Shown: positions 47,014 through 59,405, counted from the first letter of the stretch. The stretch is 64,000 nt of DNA from Melampsora larici-populina 98AG31 (GCF_000204055.1 NW_006768786.1:430518-494517), one strand, 5' to 3'. Notes: generated from the letters alone by a model not told the origin. Made by a program: numbers and translations.

Positions 47014-48912
47014 CAGCTTCATGAATGTATCCCAAGTAGCCATGGCAATGTATGTAGTCAATTTTTCAAAATGCTTGTCTCATTCTGAACAAAGTTACAG
47101 GAAGTATCAAATGTGATTTGTCTTGAGCTCTGGAGCAGTCAGAGAAAGAGAAAAAGGAAAGGTATGTAAATTTCATGGACAAAAACAGAGAAAACAAAAG
47201 GAAAGAGAAAGGTCCTACCTGGAGCAGTCAGAGAAAGAGACAAAGGAAAGTTGAAGAAGAAGCACCTTTCCTGGACTGCTCCAGTAGGAATATATAGAGA
47301 AACTTTTACATAACAGTTTTCACATGATGTCACATGTTTGTTGAGCACACATCTAGAATCTATGTATCTCGGGTTAGTCTTGCAGGACTTTTACATACTT
47401 GATTTGAAAGTCACATAGGACTATCCCAACAATTTGCTTATCCAGATGAGCAGATACCTGAGTGGAACTATATGTGGCTAATAGCTAAGGATTCACTCAG
47501 ATGTTTGCACATATGTAGCATATGTTTTATGACTAAGTTGTGTGATGCAAGATGATTTGATGACCCCTTCCACTCTCAATGAGATTCCCAGCCTAGGCCA
47601 GGGAACCTCTTTAATGCTGGCAGTGAGGAGGACATCATATGAATTGAGAGGAAAAGGTTACCACAACAAACTGGGAGGGATAACTTTCACTGATCTTGGT
47701 TCCAACTAAGTCCTGCTCATTTTTTTCCTTTGAGAATGGGCTTTGATCTACACCTTTGCTCACTTTCATGATTTTGTTGTTGTTTCTTTGCACAAATATT
47801 GGCTTGTGGAATTCTATGAGGCTAGTGTTCTTATAACTTTGAAAAAAATTATTGTCAGTGCATCTAAGTGCACTCTTCAGATATTGCATTCAATTTAAAA
47901 ATTTCCCCAAGAACCATATGATATTCAATGTTGTAGCTCTTAGGAAAACAACATTCAATTCTCATGAAAATGTCTACTTTGGTCTCTTTTGAATACACAT
48001 CCTCTTTTGCAAATTCTCTACGGGGAAGAGGTAGAAACAAAAACATGTCTTGAGATGTATATCTTTTGAATGAATATCAACTGAAATCTTCTCAAAGTTG
48101 AGCTCTACTAGTACAACCATCTAGCTTTGTTTAATGTCAATTTGAAGACACCTCTTCACCTTCACAAGAGACTCTGATTCACTCATTCAACTGTACTTGA
48201 GCTTGACCTGATTTTGATTTACTGATGTTGATTTCTTGAATAGACTTGCTAGGAAAGATTGATGTTAAGTCCTGAATGCCAATTGTTGTGGAAAACACCA
48301 GGTCAATCCAAGTCTTTTTTGTGATTCAACTTATTGAAACACCATCTTTGTGTGTTATAATCATGGTTGCTACCATTTGAGCACTGATCAAACATATCAG
48401 ATCAAGATTGCGGAGCGGTGAGAGGTGAACAAGCTTAATCATGGACATACACCAATCAATCATGAGTCTTCTCTTGCAGCATAATATATCAGCAGAGCAA
48501 AGCTAGTGGCCTTGCTGGGCTCCAGAAGGCTTACAGGATTGATAAATTGGCAGTTGCAGTTGTGAGGGTTATGCATACCATGAGAGAGCCATGGATCAGT
48601 GGCAGTTGAAAATCTGTTGGGATTAGGAAGGGATTTGACCTAAATGTGCAAGAAGTCTGGAGGAGTGTTTGGGGGTCATTACATATGTCCATTGTTGATA
48701 GGTGGTGTAAGAGAATGTGGGTTTGTAGGAAAAAATCTGGATGTTTTGAAATGGGAGGAAGAGAGATTTCTTTTTCCAAGTGACAGTACTTCTGTAAGGG
48801 ATGAGTATGGGTTATGAGTAGGATTACACATGTGGTATTTGGTTACAGGAGTGTTGTATAGTTGTTCTTATATAGAGACCCATCCTCTCTCCCTTTTGGG
48901 GTTTTCTCTCAA
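47014..48912. other. Non-coding region
   Basis: No gene recognised. 47105-47280 holds a short direct repeat (GGAGCAGTCAGAGAAAGAG at about 47131-47149 and 47221-47239). Confidence 0.5.
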
Positions 48913-49047
48913 GGAACTCCTTTTCCTCCTTCTCTCTGTAGTTCTCTTTATTGATTGATCTTTACTATAGGTATGGCTCCCTCTTGGAGGAACTCCTTTT
49001 CCTCCTTCTCTCTGTAGTTCTCTTTATTGATTGATCTTTACTATAGG
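48913..49047. repeat. Near-perfect tandem duplication, 76-bp spacing
   Basis: GGAACTCCTTTTCCTCCTTC and the 40 bases after it, through TTTACTATAGG, occur at 48913 and again at 48989, with a short different spacer. A recent local duplication. Confidence 0.85.
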
Positions 49048-50458
49048 CTTTTCAGGAATATACTCTGGTGTTACTTCTGTCTGGCTTCGGCCAATTGTGA
49101 CTTTGATTCAGTGAAGGTCTATCAGAGAGAGACCTTACAACTTCTGGGACAGGACCTGGGTATTCCCCTATGAAGGGTAGTGATCTACAAATATGACTTT
49201 TGAGCTTCCACAGAAACTTGTTCCTGGCTTTACCCATAGCTCTCAGACAAGTTTAATTGTTCAAATATGCAATATCAAAGTTTTAGTGACTCTGAAATGG
49301 GCAGATACTGGCAAAATCTAAGACATATGTCCATAATCCCATGAAGCCCAATTTTGTGGGAGCTCAAAAGTTTGATTTACAGATCACTACCCTCTATAGG
49401 GGCATACCAAGGCCCTGTTGGGACCTTGGCCAAGTCTGAGGTGTTTCAGGTTGTGGGCACGGCACAAAAAGCACACCTGGAGAGCTCCTGATGGTGGGCG
49501 TGCCTAGGGCCAAGGCTCAAAACAAACCCCCAAAAAGGGTGTTGGAATGCCTTTTGAATTATCACAACAAACCTGAAAAATCCATCATCAAGACCAAATT
49601 TGAGTTGTTAAAACAGTGGAGAGGTTTCTTGTGACCTTATGCACTGGGAGAATTTGATACTGGAGGTTCTCCTGTAGAAAACACACTGATTGATCACTTT
49701 CTTTCTGGCATATATGCCTGATTTTGATACTTCAAGGTTTGGATATCAAAGTGATGCTGTGTTAGGATCACAAATGAACCACATCATGATCAATTACATG
49801 AATGTTTTTCTTGTATCAATGAAAAAAAATCATGGTGTCCAGCGATCCATTTGAAAAAAATGTGATGCCATGCCCACAAAAATTTGAGTGCACCCACAAC
49901 CTGAGAGGTGTCTGATGTGGTATCTTTTTTTGATCACCTGACCCAACTGACATGTAATATTCTTCCACATATGCCTTTGATGAGGGAGCTGTACAATTTT
50001 TTTATCAAGATTATCAAAAATCATTGGGACAAAACCCTATGCTTCCTTCAGAAATGAATGTAAATGTGATTGCTGCATACAAATACACATATTGGTGAGC
50101 TAGGAGACTTAAACAGGTCTTAAGTTGTGTTTGGAACAAATTCATTTGATGATTGACTTGAAGTTGAAAACTTGTCCTAACTTAATAATCATTATGAAAC
50201 ACAACAGGTTCACTCAGTTACGTAATCTGATACAAATCCTTATACATCACCCAAGAAAGTTTCATAGATATTCCTGCATGATACACGTGTCATGAGATGT
50301 AATTAATTCTTAGAAACAATGAATGAGAAAGTGTAATGATCTTGGAATTCTAGATCAAAAGAACTCATGATCAAACTCAAATCCTTTCCCTTTATCCTCC
50401 ACAAATCAACAGTACCTTCCACTATATCCCCCCCAAACCAAAAAGTGCATCAATAACA
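49048..50458. other. Non-coding region
   Basis: Repeat fragments at 49130-49215 and 49350-49420. 50380-50458 (C-rich, TATCC text) is the probable promoter of the next gene. Confidence 0.5.
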
Positions 50459-52432
50459 ATGATCTATTTTCTCATTCAAGTTGCAGGGTTAATCCAGCTT
50501 CTTCTTTTCTTTACAATAGCTTCTCCATTTTCTCAACCCCTAAAAAGTCCAAGCTCAATGAGAATCCCAGGTGTAGGAGATGACTTCAAAGTTCAGAAAT
50601 TCTGTGACACTGACCAAGGTTGTGGGACTTTTCCACATGCATACTCAAATTTGCATGATACCAAAGAAGATAACAATAAACAGCTTATTGACCTCAATGT
50701 TATTCCAGAATTAGATCAAGTTTACTTCGAATTTCATAATCACATAATCCCTGACCAATCATCTGGACCGTCAATTTCCTTGAGATCTTTTGATAAACAA
50801 CTCACACCAATGACATCACAAAGTTCTGGTGAAAGAATGGGGTCATTGGTTGAATTGGACCACATAACTGAAAGTCCTCCTGTCCCTCAAGATCCCAGTA
50901 GTGAAGGAATAACACCTGAAACGATGGCACCCTTGTTTCAATATGATGATGGTGATAGAAAAAGACGCAAGTACACTAATTATTTGCCTTTGGGAGATGT
51001 CAAGGGGAAAAAACCAATCACAGAACCACTGGATGAAATTGCTCCTGGACTTCAAAATGAATCATTCAATTCACAAATTCCTGAATCTCAATATGTTGTA
51101 CCACATCTCTTGATAGGTTTTCTCCAATGGCAATACAGCTTAGCCATCTGGAAAAAGGATGGTCTTTCTGAAGAGATCAAGGATGCTTTTGACTCCTTGA
51201 AACACTTAGCTAGCCTGGACATCCCAGATTCTGTCAATGAAAAGGCAATTTCAAGCAAAATAAATCTAGCTATCAACAAAATCAAAACTGATTTAGTCAC
51301 AGGAGTCATTGGAGCTTTAAACATGATCTCTTGGCAAGGAGAAAAAGTTTCAACACCTATCAATGTGTTGATCCAAGATGCATGGGAATTTCTACACAAG
51401 TTCTTGAAGGAAGACATCACTTCTTTCAAAGAGCAATACCTCTGTCCTTCTACTAGGGGAATGAAAAAATGCCGCCGCCTCCCTTTTGGATCTGAGAATC
51501 TGCTGAGCTACACGATGTCTCTCAAAGATGATAACAAGATACCTCCACAGACCACCCATAGGATGTTACAAATATGGGCCAGTTCATCCATCTACAGGGA
51601 TTCTATCCCTGAATCTTCTTTGAACTACTTGTCATTCATTCATAGTTGTGAGATGGTTTGCAAAATGAGGGGACAAGACACATTAATGGTTGAATCATTT
51701 AGGCAGAGAACTTTGTTGCATAAAGATAGTCCAAAGAATAAGGACACAAATATAGTGCCAACATTCATCTTTTTCAAATTCATCAAGAATCATGGGCAAG
51801 TGATAGTCGCAAAAAGACAGACTCAATCCAGAATTACTATTTCAAATTTCTTTGATGATTCCAATCAAATAATACAATCTATGTTTTTGCAAAAAGCAAA
51901 GAATGACCAATCCTTAACAGCTCTTCCTCAAGGAAAAGTTATGCTTAGTCAATCTCTTGTTCAAAAAGCATTCAAGAGAGCAAAGGAGGACATCACACCA
52001 GCATTCATGGGTATTTTATGGTTAATGCATCCAGGGCTTGAAGTGTACAAAAACTGGGATGAAATTTATGAGAGTGGATGGAAATTCTTGGAAGCGTATT
52101 TCTCTAGATGGACAAGCTATTTAGCAAAAAGCAATGATCCTATCACCCTAACCCCAATTGAAGGGAAAACAATTGCAGAAGATTGCTCTGACTTCAAAGG
52201 AATAATGCAGTACCTAGGAAATTTAGGTAGCACACGCTACATACCTATGACACTGATTTGGCATCTTGCAGATTTGTGGTATGAAGAGAAAATCATTCTC
52301 AAGAAAAGTGAAATTATTTATTCAAGGTTTGATAAATTGAAACCAGACCGTACTGCAATCAAAATGAAATGTTTGAAGTTATCTGAAGGCTCTTTCAATG
52401 CAAAGGGGCCAAGGAAATCATCAGAAATGTGA
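50459..52432 (+). CDS. Secreted protein, single exon, 657 aa, lineage-specific
   Basis: One uninterrupted frame of 657 aa starts at ATG 50459. The N-terminus MIYFLIQVAGLIQLLLFF, followed by a polar stretch, is a typical signal peptide. The first ~200 residues are low-complexity (Ser, Pro, Asp) and look disordered; the rest is Leu/Ile-rich and helical, with aromatic blocks such as HLLIGFLQWQYSLAIW, WASSSIYRDSIP and GWKFLEAYFSRW. A KKCRRL patch and a few Cys are present, but there is no catalytic motif I recognise. Large single-exon secreted families of unknown role are common in rust genomes, which makes a host-interaction role possible but unproven. No neighbouring gene gives context. Composition is a little more AT-rich than that of the housekeeping genes. 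Confidence 0.75.
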   Translation: MIYFLIQVAGLIQLLLFFTIASPFSQPLKSPSSMRIPGVGDDFKVQKFCDTDQGCGTFPHAYSNLHDTKEDNNKQLIDLNVIPELDQVYFEFHNHIIPDQSSGPSISLRSFDKQLTPMTSQSSGERMGSLVELDHITESPPVPQDPSSEGITPETMAPLFQYDDGDRKRRKYTNYLPLGDVKGKKPITEPLDEIAPGLQNESFNSQIPESQYVVPHLLIGFLQWQYSLAIWKKDGLSEEIKDAFDSLKHLASLDIPDSVNEKAISSKINLAINKIKTDLVTGVIGALNMISWQGEKVSTPINVLIQDAWEFLHKFLKEDITSFKEQYLCPSTRGMKKCRRLPFGSENLLSYTMSLKDDNKIPPQTTHRMLQIWASSSIYRDSIPESSLNYLSFIHSCEMVCKMRGQDTLMVESFRQRTLLHKDSPKNKDTNIVPTFIFFKFIKNHGQVIVAKRQTQSRITISNFFDDSNQIIQSMFLQKAKNDQSLTALPQGKVMLSQSLVQKAFKRAKEDITPAFMGILWLMHPGLEVYKNWDEIYESGWKFLEAYFSRWTSYLAKSNDPITLTPIEGKTIAEDCSDFKGIMQYLGNLGSTRYIPMTLIWHLADLWYEEKIILKKSEIIYSRFDKLKPDRTAIKMKCLKLSEGSFNAKGPRKSSEM

Positions 52433-54649
52433 TCATATCCAACTTCTAATTTTGCCCAATTTCAATGTTCAATAAGCAGAAGAAGACTCAATGCAGAGTT
52501 AAAGCTTCAGAACACGAATGAATGTTCACTCCATCTTGTATACATGGCTCAAGCTGATTTCTCAATTTCTTGAACCAAAATATGGATTTTACTTCAGAGA
52601 TACAAAAAAAGACTCAGGATAGTTGAATTGAGATTTTTTGGTTTGATCAAGTTTGTTTGGTTTCTAGGTATTTGCAATTTTGAGAGAATAATAAAGTAAT
52701 TCACTTATTGATTACTTATATGTTGTTTATCTGTGCAGCCATTGACCACTTCTGATCAATGAATGTCCAAAATTTCAGGGTTTTCTTGTTGAGCATGAGA
52801 AACTTTGGTGAAAATTGGGAGTGTTAACATTTCCACATCAATTGATCACTTCGGGTAGCTTAGGGTGTATATAAATTGAGTTTCCATTGACGTATGTGAA
52901 TGAAGAGATATGTGATCATTGCCAGTTTGTAAAAATATGGTTTCTGTGGGCAATCCTTACTTTGATCAGAAACCAAATTGGTTTGTAACTACAGTCAAAC
53001 AGAGTCAGATTGTAGCATGTGTCCCATTACCCATAGGAGCCTTGCTGGGGCACTGTACAGGTCCCCACACCTAGGAAATGTAATCATTGGGTTTGAGACA
53101 AACCCTGGCCCTGCCAATGCAGAACTTCAATGATTACGTAAATCACTTGGAGGGGACTGTACATGACAAGTGGTCAATGCTTATCTCAATACAACCTCTT
53201 TAGATTCATTTTCACCTGAAAATGTTGAATTGCCTGTAATTTGTATCAAGATCTCCATGTAAATTTACAACACTTTATACTATTGAATTTTTCTGGATTT
53301 ACCCATCTTCTCATGTATTGAACAATCATGCACTCATTTAAGTCACAGATCTACCTCCAACATGAGGAGATATAACAGCATTGTTGATAGCTTATGCAGC
53401 TGCTGATAAGTGTCTACTTTTGTTTTGCTTCTCAAAGAATCCAATTTTAGAGCGCAGCACCCACTGTTCAAACAAGCTAGTGATGAATCAAAAGCAAAAT
53501 AAATAGAACTCTCAAAAAGGCTTTGAATGAATGACTATTGATCTTTTTTTAACTTTTTTGAATTATGAATCAAAGTGTGAAATAACTAGAACTCTAAAAA
53601 ATGACCAGGTGGAATGAAAATCTAGTAAATTGTGTGTATGAGAAAGTAAAATGTGAAATGGACTGTTTGGAATTAATCAAGCAAGGGAAAAAAACATCAA
53701 GCCAAATGAATAATTATTAATCTTTTATTTAAGCTTTTGTGTGATGATTGGAAATGTGAAACAAGTCTGATTTTTTTGATAAGTTCTTGATGTTTTCTTG
53801 AATACTATCATATTGTCTTCTGGGGGAACATCTGAAATGTTGATTTGACATTATGAATATATCATATCTTACTACACTGTATTTTTCATTGTTTCTTCAT
53901 TGTTACCAACACACAGGCTCACTGTTTTTCCAGTCCATTCTTTTGTTCTTGTGTAACCTTCAACACATATGTCACTGCTTTGAACGGGTGGCAAAGTCAC
54001 CACATTGAAGCATGTTAATTACCTTGGATATATATTGGTTCAATGAGAACAGCCTAATATGGGGATTTGATTGTGAGTGAAAGGTGGTGAAGTCACCACA
54101 CACTCAATTTGTCAGCATATGGCAACCTAGAAGTCATTCCATTCCTATCTGTAGCAGGCATAAATTTAAAATTCTCTCAGGATCTTCAACGAGGGATGGT
54201 ATCATCAACTGAACATGATTGCCAAAATCATGGGAGAATGTACAAGACTGTCACAAGCCACTTGTGTATGTCAACCAGCAGTTTATGTCTGTCAGAGTGG
54301 TTTGTTGCTGGGAAGGTTTTTCATCTGGTTACCTGTTTCACTATTTGGTGGCTGAAAGGCTACTGGGACAAGATGGCATATTTCATAAACTCAGGTGGTT
54401 ATTAAGCCTGCTTTGTAGATTGTATCTCAGTCAGATTTGAGCCTTGAAGCACAGATTTATGGAGCAGGTCTTTTGAACAACCCAAATGGGCCAAAGTCAA
54501 ATTGACTTGTGTGAAAGTGTAGCCTTAGGTCTACAGATTGGTGCATGTAGCCAAAAGTGTAATTTTTAAATATATCAAGGCCCAGGCTTGCAGGGCGGCT
54601 TGTTATTCCATGTAACCTCCAATTTTCTGGGAAAAAGACAAAAAACCAT
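52433..54649. other. Non-coding AT-rich stretch
   Basis: No gene recognised. Short frames near 54109-54440 are not supported. Confidence 0.5.
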
Positions 54650-54652
54650 CTC

Positions 54653-55275
54653 CAGTGTGAACATCATTCAACTTCCCTACATTGGAAGAGGAAAATGATT
54701 AATAGTACAGTTTGTCATAAAAGGATCCAATACTGCTCACCTGAGCCATAACACCCATACTAAATATGTACAGCAAGCTAAGTAAATAGTTGGCTATCAT
54801 GTACATACAGGTCTACTCAGTTTTGTGCCCATCAGAATAAATAAATCACATGTTATACCACATGGAACTTTTTTGACTTGGAAAAAATAGTCCCAAAAGT
54901 TCACTACATATAATTCTGTAGCTGCTTGGGCAATATTGTTGAAGATATTTCTTAGTAACAGAAAGGGTGTTACATGCAGTTGAGTTGATGAGATTACACT
55001 GAAACATTGAATCAGTGTATGTAGTCTATCTTTTGAATGCTTTTGTCAATCTGAAAAAAGCTACAGCATGTATTACATATGAATAACTTATCCTGATGAG
55101 AAGACAACTGAACAGAACTGTATGTACATGATAACCACCTATTCACTGAGCCTGCTACACATATGTAGTGTGGGTTTTATGGCTCAGGTGTGGAGTGGTA
55201 GATCATTTTATGACAAATGATACTCCCAATCATTTTTTCCTGCTCACTTGGGGAAGTTGAATAATGTTTACAATG
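54653..55275. mobile_element. CACTG-family element, 623 bp, uninterrupted copy
   Basis: Homologous end to end with 6850-8291 minus its inner insertion. Termini here are CAGTGTGAACATCATTCAAC and the complement CATTGTAAACATTATTCAAC, so the outer CACTG is mutated. The CTC duplication lies at 54650-54652 and 55276-55278. Confidence 0.9.
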
Positions 55276-55470
55276 CTCCTCTATGTTGTTGCATTGACCA
55301 CAACTCGGCCTTGCTCATCCTCTCTGACCAATCTGAATATCCACCTTCTCAAACCAATTTTGATTGATGCTTGGCATGCTTTTATACTAGGTATATAATG
55401 GCCCATTGAGATGCTTTCCTTTCTTCTCTTTTAGTCCATCTATTTCTTACTTGATGTACCTTGTTTTCAC

Positions 55471-55610
55471 CACTGCCAGGATTGAACACTGTCCCTAACG
55501 GAATAATGATCACTTTTGCATTAATTGCTAAGCATTTATATGGCAAAAATTAATTATCCCAAAAAAGCAACACATTATCCCAATTAGGACAGTGTTTAAT
55601 CCTGGCAGTG
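55471..55610. mobile_element. CACTG MITE, 140 bp, distinct family
   Basis: Inverted ends CACTGCCAGGATTGAACACT / CACTGCCAGGATTAAACACT. The CAC duplication lies at 55468-55470 and 55611-55613. AT-rich, non-coding. It shares the CACTGCCAG start with the 206-bp family. Confidence 0.9.
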
Positions 55611-56269
55611 CACACTGTCATTTCCTTCCCTATCAGACAGTTCAATCTTGACTTGACCAATTAAATTCGTTATTTTTCTTGATTTTAATTGTCTCACATA
55701 ATAAAGTGAGTTGTTTCTCATGGTTTATCTTCCATCATTTGAATTGGAGTAATGACTCTCTCTCCAACCTCCCAAAGTCTCATGGAATTCAATCTCAGCC
55801 TTCCATTTTGTGTTTTGGATGTGGATCATTTCTATTTTGATTTTTCAGCTTGTTGAGATCTCTATTTGTTTATTCATTTCTCTTGTTTTTTCTTTCCATT
55901 CTCAAGCTGGCTGATTTGAATTTGCTTCAATTTGCTTTGTACCTTTGTTAACTTGTACTTGACTGTCACACTTGTTGTGGTAATATGATGATGGAGATGC
56001 CTTGATGATTTAATAGAAATGTGGATTCATAAAAACTTACGATAACTTAGTATGAAACATACTAAAAATCAAATAGCACAGTGTTTGGACAAAACCCATG
56101 GCTAGAAGCCAGGGTGATAATATTACTTGATAATAGAAAAAACCCCTCTCCGACCCGCCTACCAAACCGTACACCAGAGTGGTGAAGTAGGAGAGGGAAG
56201 TGATTAAAGATAAACAAAACAAGTTTGTCAGCAGTGTAAAAATTTTTCACGTCCAAACTTCTTTTTTCT

Positions 56270-56435
56270 TTGTCCAACCAGGCGAAAAAGCCATAGACCC
56301 CACTTCAGGCTAAAAAGCCATTGACCAACATATAAAGGCACAATGCCATTGACCGAGAAACCAAAAAAGGCAGCAGCCATTGACTCGGTTCTCTAAGGTA
56401 TAACAATACCATTGACCAATACTATCAACAACAAA
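56270..56435 (-). repeat. Degenerate ~28-34-bp repeats (GGTCAATGG) at the 3' side of the retrotransposon
   Basis: Five copies of a unit with GGTCAATGGC followed by a T-rich segment and GCCT, read on the minus strand just after the recombinase stop. Probably part of the terminal repeat or transcription-end region of the Ngaro/DIRS-type element. Confidence 0.65.
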
Positions 56436-56445
56436 AAACTCACTA

Positions 56446-57477
56446 CTAAAATGACACTCTCGAACCGACGTGAGCCACGTGCCCGATCACATGATTCTGA
56501 TTTTCTGGTAATCGTAAGGCTACATGGCCCCGCACATAAATCAAAAACGCCTCCGATGACCAGCGTCCAGCACTTTTGATTGCATCCATTTTAGAACCAG
56601 CTTGAGCCATGGCCGTCGCTCCCCCTGAGCGTAAAGAATGGCCGGAAAAAGTTTTGTCGAAGTGAAGGTAAAAATTTTTGAGAAACCAGGAACGAGTCGG
56701 GTGAGAACCTGAAGAAGTTAAGAAGAGCTCGTTTGAAGAAATGAAGTTCGAGTCTCTCTGTCGGAGATAAGATTTCATGAGACGGATAGGACAAGCAGAT
56801 GAATCATAAAATTCCTGAATAACCACTGAGGCACCCAAAAACTTCCGATCCCCTTCAGAATACGGTAGATGATATTGGATGAATTTCTTGCATGTTGAGA
56901 ATCGAAAAGATGAACGTAAGATGATTTTTCTTGCATCGAAAAGTTTTTTAGAATCAGGGATAGTCAGCTCCCCCAGACGATGAAGCCCTCCAAATTCCAC
57001 ACTCAACATTGCCACGAAAAGTTTGTTGTCGTATGAAGATGAAGATTTTGACACCACTGAAACTAATTGATCTAAAGTGAGAGGATTTTTTCTAACTACC
57101 GGCTTGGAATAATTTTGAAGACAATGTTTCATCGTTTTCTTGACATCTTGATGGTCGGTTTGACATATGATTAAAGGAAACTCGAGATAAAAAATGTGCT
57201 TTATACCAGTTAAATACGCACGAACAGAACGAGGCGATATCATTTGACTAAGACAAGAGATAAAATCACATAAGTTTTGTTTATTTGGGTTAAGATCTTT
57301 TTTGAAGTGAGCACAGAATTTTGCGAAACATTTAAAACCAGACTTGTACTTAGAAAGAGATGAATCTTGGACTGAATTACGACAATCCTCGTTTGATATT
57401 TTCTGTAATTCTTCTATGCTAATGCTCAGGAAAGGTTTCCTAGATTTGGATTTAACCATATCTTTGTATTTACCCAT
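56446..57477 (-). CDS. Tyrosine recombinase of the retrotransposon
   Basis: 343 aa, intact. The catalytic residues are in place: Arg167 (GGLHRLGEL), His280 and Arg283 (GHSLRSGGAT), Trp306 in the second His position (GRWSS) and Tyr314 (FLIYVRGH). The N-terminal half is the core-binding domain, with a SPRSVRAYLTGIKHIF helix. In such elements the recombinase inserts a circular DNA copy into the genome without target duplication. The start codon overlaps the end of the RT gene by 52 bp in another frame, so it is probably translated by a frameshift, reinitiation or a separate mRNA. Confidence 0.93.
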   Translation of the reverse strand: MGKYKDMVKSKSRKPFLSISIEELQKISNEDCRNSVQDSSLSKYKSGFKCFAKFCAHFKKDLNPNKQNLCDFISCLSQMISPRSVRAYLTGIKHIFYLEFPLIICQTDHQDVKKTMKHCLQNYSKPVVRKNPLTLDQLVSVVSKSSSSYDNKLFVAMLSVEFGGLHRLGELTIPDSKKLFDARKIILRSSFRFSTCKKFIQYHLPYSEGDRKFLGASVVIQEFYDSSACPIRLMKSYLRQRDSNFISSNELFLTSSGSHPTRSWFLKNFYLHFDKTFSGHSLRSGGATAMAQAGSKMDAIKSAGRWSSEAFLIYVRGHVALRLPENQNHVIGHVAHVGSRVSF

Positions 57478-59405
57478 GATGAAGAAGATGTTTTGACTGG
57501 ATTCAAATCGCTTTCTAAACTGTCAGAGGATAATAAATTGACTTCTTTTCCCCCTGAGGAAAGAGAAGGATCAATCGAGAGATAAGTAATCGACTCTGCG
57601 CCAATTGCATGACAAAGGACCGTGTTGTCCTCCCCTGACAAGACCAATTTCACTCGAGACAAACTGTCAGCTTCCGAGTTTTTGTCCGCTGAAATGTGCC
57701 TGACTTTAACATCAACTCCCGACTTTACCAGTTGCATGACACAATGACGAAATAATGGTCTAACTATTTTGTTCGGTGCATGAGTGTTGAAGAGATTGAC
57801 CACATTTCTGTTGTCACAATGCACGAATATCCTTTTTGCTCCGTTGTTAATGCCGATGTTGATTGCTGATATCACCCCTAACAACTCGGCCCAGAAAATT
57901 TTTCTCATTGGAGGAGGAAGAATAAAATACCTTCCTTTCCTCGGACCTGGTTCCCAAACTCCTACTCCCGTCATGCAAGCATCGGAGAAGAAAATCGAAT
58001 CCGCCTCCGCCGAGCTCCATCTCAACGTGTTCAACATCTGAACTCCATCACTTTCTCTAAAAAATTGAATTAACCATCGTAAGTCACTTTGGTTCTCTTT
58101 ATTAAGATGTATTTGTAGAAAACAATGATTTTTGTTTCCCGATTTCTCATACAAACTCTGAAGAGCAAACCTTCCCCATGGCATCGAGGTGCAAGCCCAC
58201 GAAGCGTGACCTAGAACCTTCTGCCAGTCGTTAAGCGAATGACTTGGCTTTGATACGAAATCCTGGAGAGTGTCGACCAGGTGGTTCTTCTTATCTGGAT
58301 GCAAATACATAAGCATTTTTTCTGAATCTACCATGTGTCCAATGATTTCAATTATTGGACCGTGTAACTGCTTCTTCCAAACCCACGGAATCCCCAAGAT
58401 GTCCCACAAGTTCAATAGCTTTGCTTGAGGTAAGGGGATAACATGATCCTTGAATAGTACAAAATGCTTTTTCGAACATACCGACCAAACGTCATCCATC
58501 ATGTTATTCATATATTTAATGTCAAACACGAATTCGGCAATCCATAGAACGAGAGAGAAGACACCGCAGAAGATGTGGGGAGAAGCTGATGAACCGAACG
58601 TCAGGTTATGATCCACCCGCTTTTTATTACCTCTAATCTTTAGGATTTGTCGAATCTGATATTGAATGTGGAGAGGAATCATTTGAAACGCATTCTCTAC
58701 GTCGGACTTGAATAGCACCACTTCGCCAAACTCTTCTTTCATCTCGATCAAAAAAGGGACGAAGGATTTCAGCGAATCGTAAGCAATTGGGATATCTTCT
58801 TTTTTAATCAAGTCATTTGGAGAAGGGTGGCCCGCGCTCATATTCGAGCAGACACGCATCTTTGCCGAGTCTTTCTTGGAAGCCATCAGGAGAGGTATGA
58901 CTTTCATGCCGGCTAGTAATGTGGTGAATTCTTCCGAATATCGTCCTTTGTCAACTGCTTCCTGGCACTGACTTTCTAAAAGTTCTTGATTAGCTTCGCA
59001 TGACTTGTGATTAGGTCCATCCACAATGGTTGAATCTGGAAGAGAGGAACAGGGCCAAAAACCCTCTCTCAAACCTTTAATCACTGATCTGACAAAAGGT
59101 TGGTTTGGGTGATTGACTAAGAGAGTTTCGAATTTATCGATTTTTATGGGTGTTTCGATCTTGAACAGATGCGGGTATTGTTTTATAGTGAACGCCGCAT
59201 CCGTGTCGACAGATAAAGGGGGAGCATTCGGGAATGGCGCTGCGTATAGACTTGATTCGATAGCTGGAGAAAATCCAAGGGAATTCACGCCGTCCCAGAC
59301 ATATCCACGCAAAAATTTTTGGTCAACTACCTCTTCTGATTCATTTTTTGTCGAAAGTCTGTTTATTAACTCAATGTCAGTCTTCAGGTATCCGCTATGG
59401 AACAT
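57426..59405 (-). CDS. Reverse transcriptase-RNase H of the retrotransposon
   Basis: 659 aa, intact. RT palm motifs: KMRVCSNMSAGHPSPND, VVLFKSDVENAFQMIPLHI (first catalytic Asp), NLTFGSSASPHIFCGVF and YMNNMMDDVWSV (the DD pair). RNase H follows with FSDACMTGVGVWEP (Asp), WAELLGV (Glu), VHCDNRNVVNLF (Asp) and NSEADSLSR (Asp). RT and RNase H of this DIRS type copy the element's RNA. The ATG lies six bases after the gag stop (59411-59413), suggesting reinitiation. No C-terminal methyltransferase domain follows, which separates it from DIRS1-like elements and fits Ngaro. Confidence 0.93.
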   Translation of the reverse strand: MFHSGYLKTDIELINRLSTKNESEEVVDQKFLRGYVWDGVNSLGFSPAIESSLYAAPFPNAPPLSVDTDAAFTIKQYPHLFKIETPIKIDKFETLLVNHPNQPFVRSVIKGLREGFWPCSSLPDSTIVDGPNHKSCEANQELLESQCQEAVDKGRYSEEFTTLLAGMKVIPLLMASKKDSAKMRVCSNMSAGHPSPNDLIKKEDIPIAYDSLKSFVPFLIEMKEEFGEVVLFKSDVENAFQMIPLHIQYQIRQILKIRGNKKRVDHNLTFGSSASPHIFCGVFSLVLWIAEFVFDIKYMNNMMDDVWSVCSKKHFVLFKDHVIPLPQAKLLNLWDILGIPWVWKKQLHGPIIEIIGHMVDSEKMLMYLHPDKKNHLVDTLQDFVSKPSHSLNDWQKVLGHASWACTSMPWGRFALQSLYEKSGNKNHCFLQIHLNKENQSDLRWLIQFFRESDGVQMLNTLRWSSAEADSIFFSDACMTGVGVWEPGPRKGRYFILPPPMRKIFWAELLGVISAINIGINNGAKRIFVHCDNRNVVNLFNTHAPNKIVRPLFRHCVMQLVKSGVDVKVRHISADKNSEADSLSRVKLVLSGEDNTVLCHAIGAESITYLSIDPSLSSGGKEVNLLSSDSLESDLNPVKTSSSSWVNTKIWLNPNLGNLS

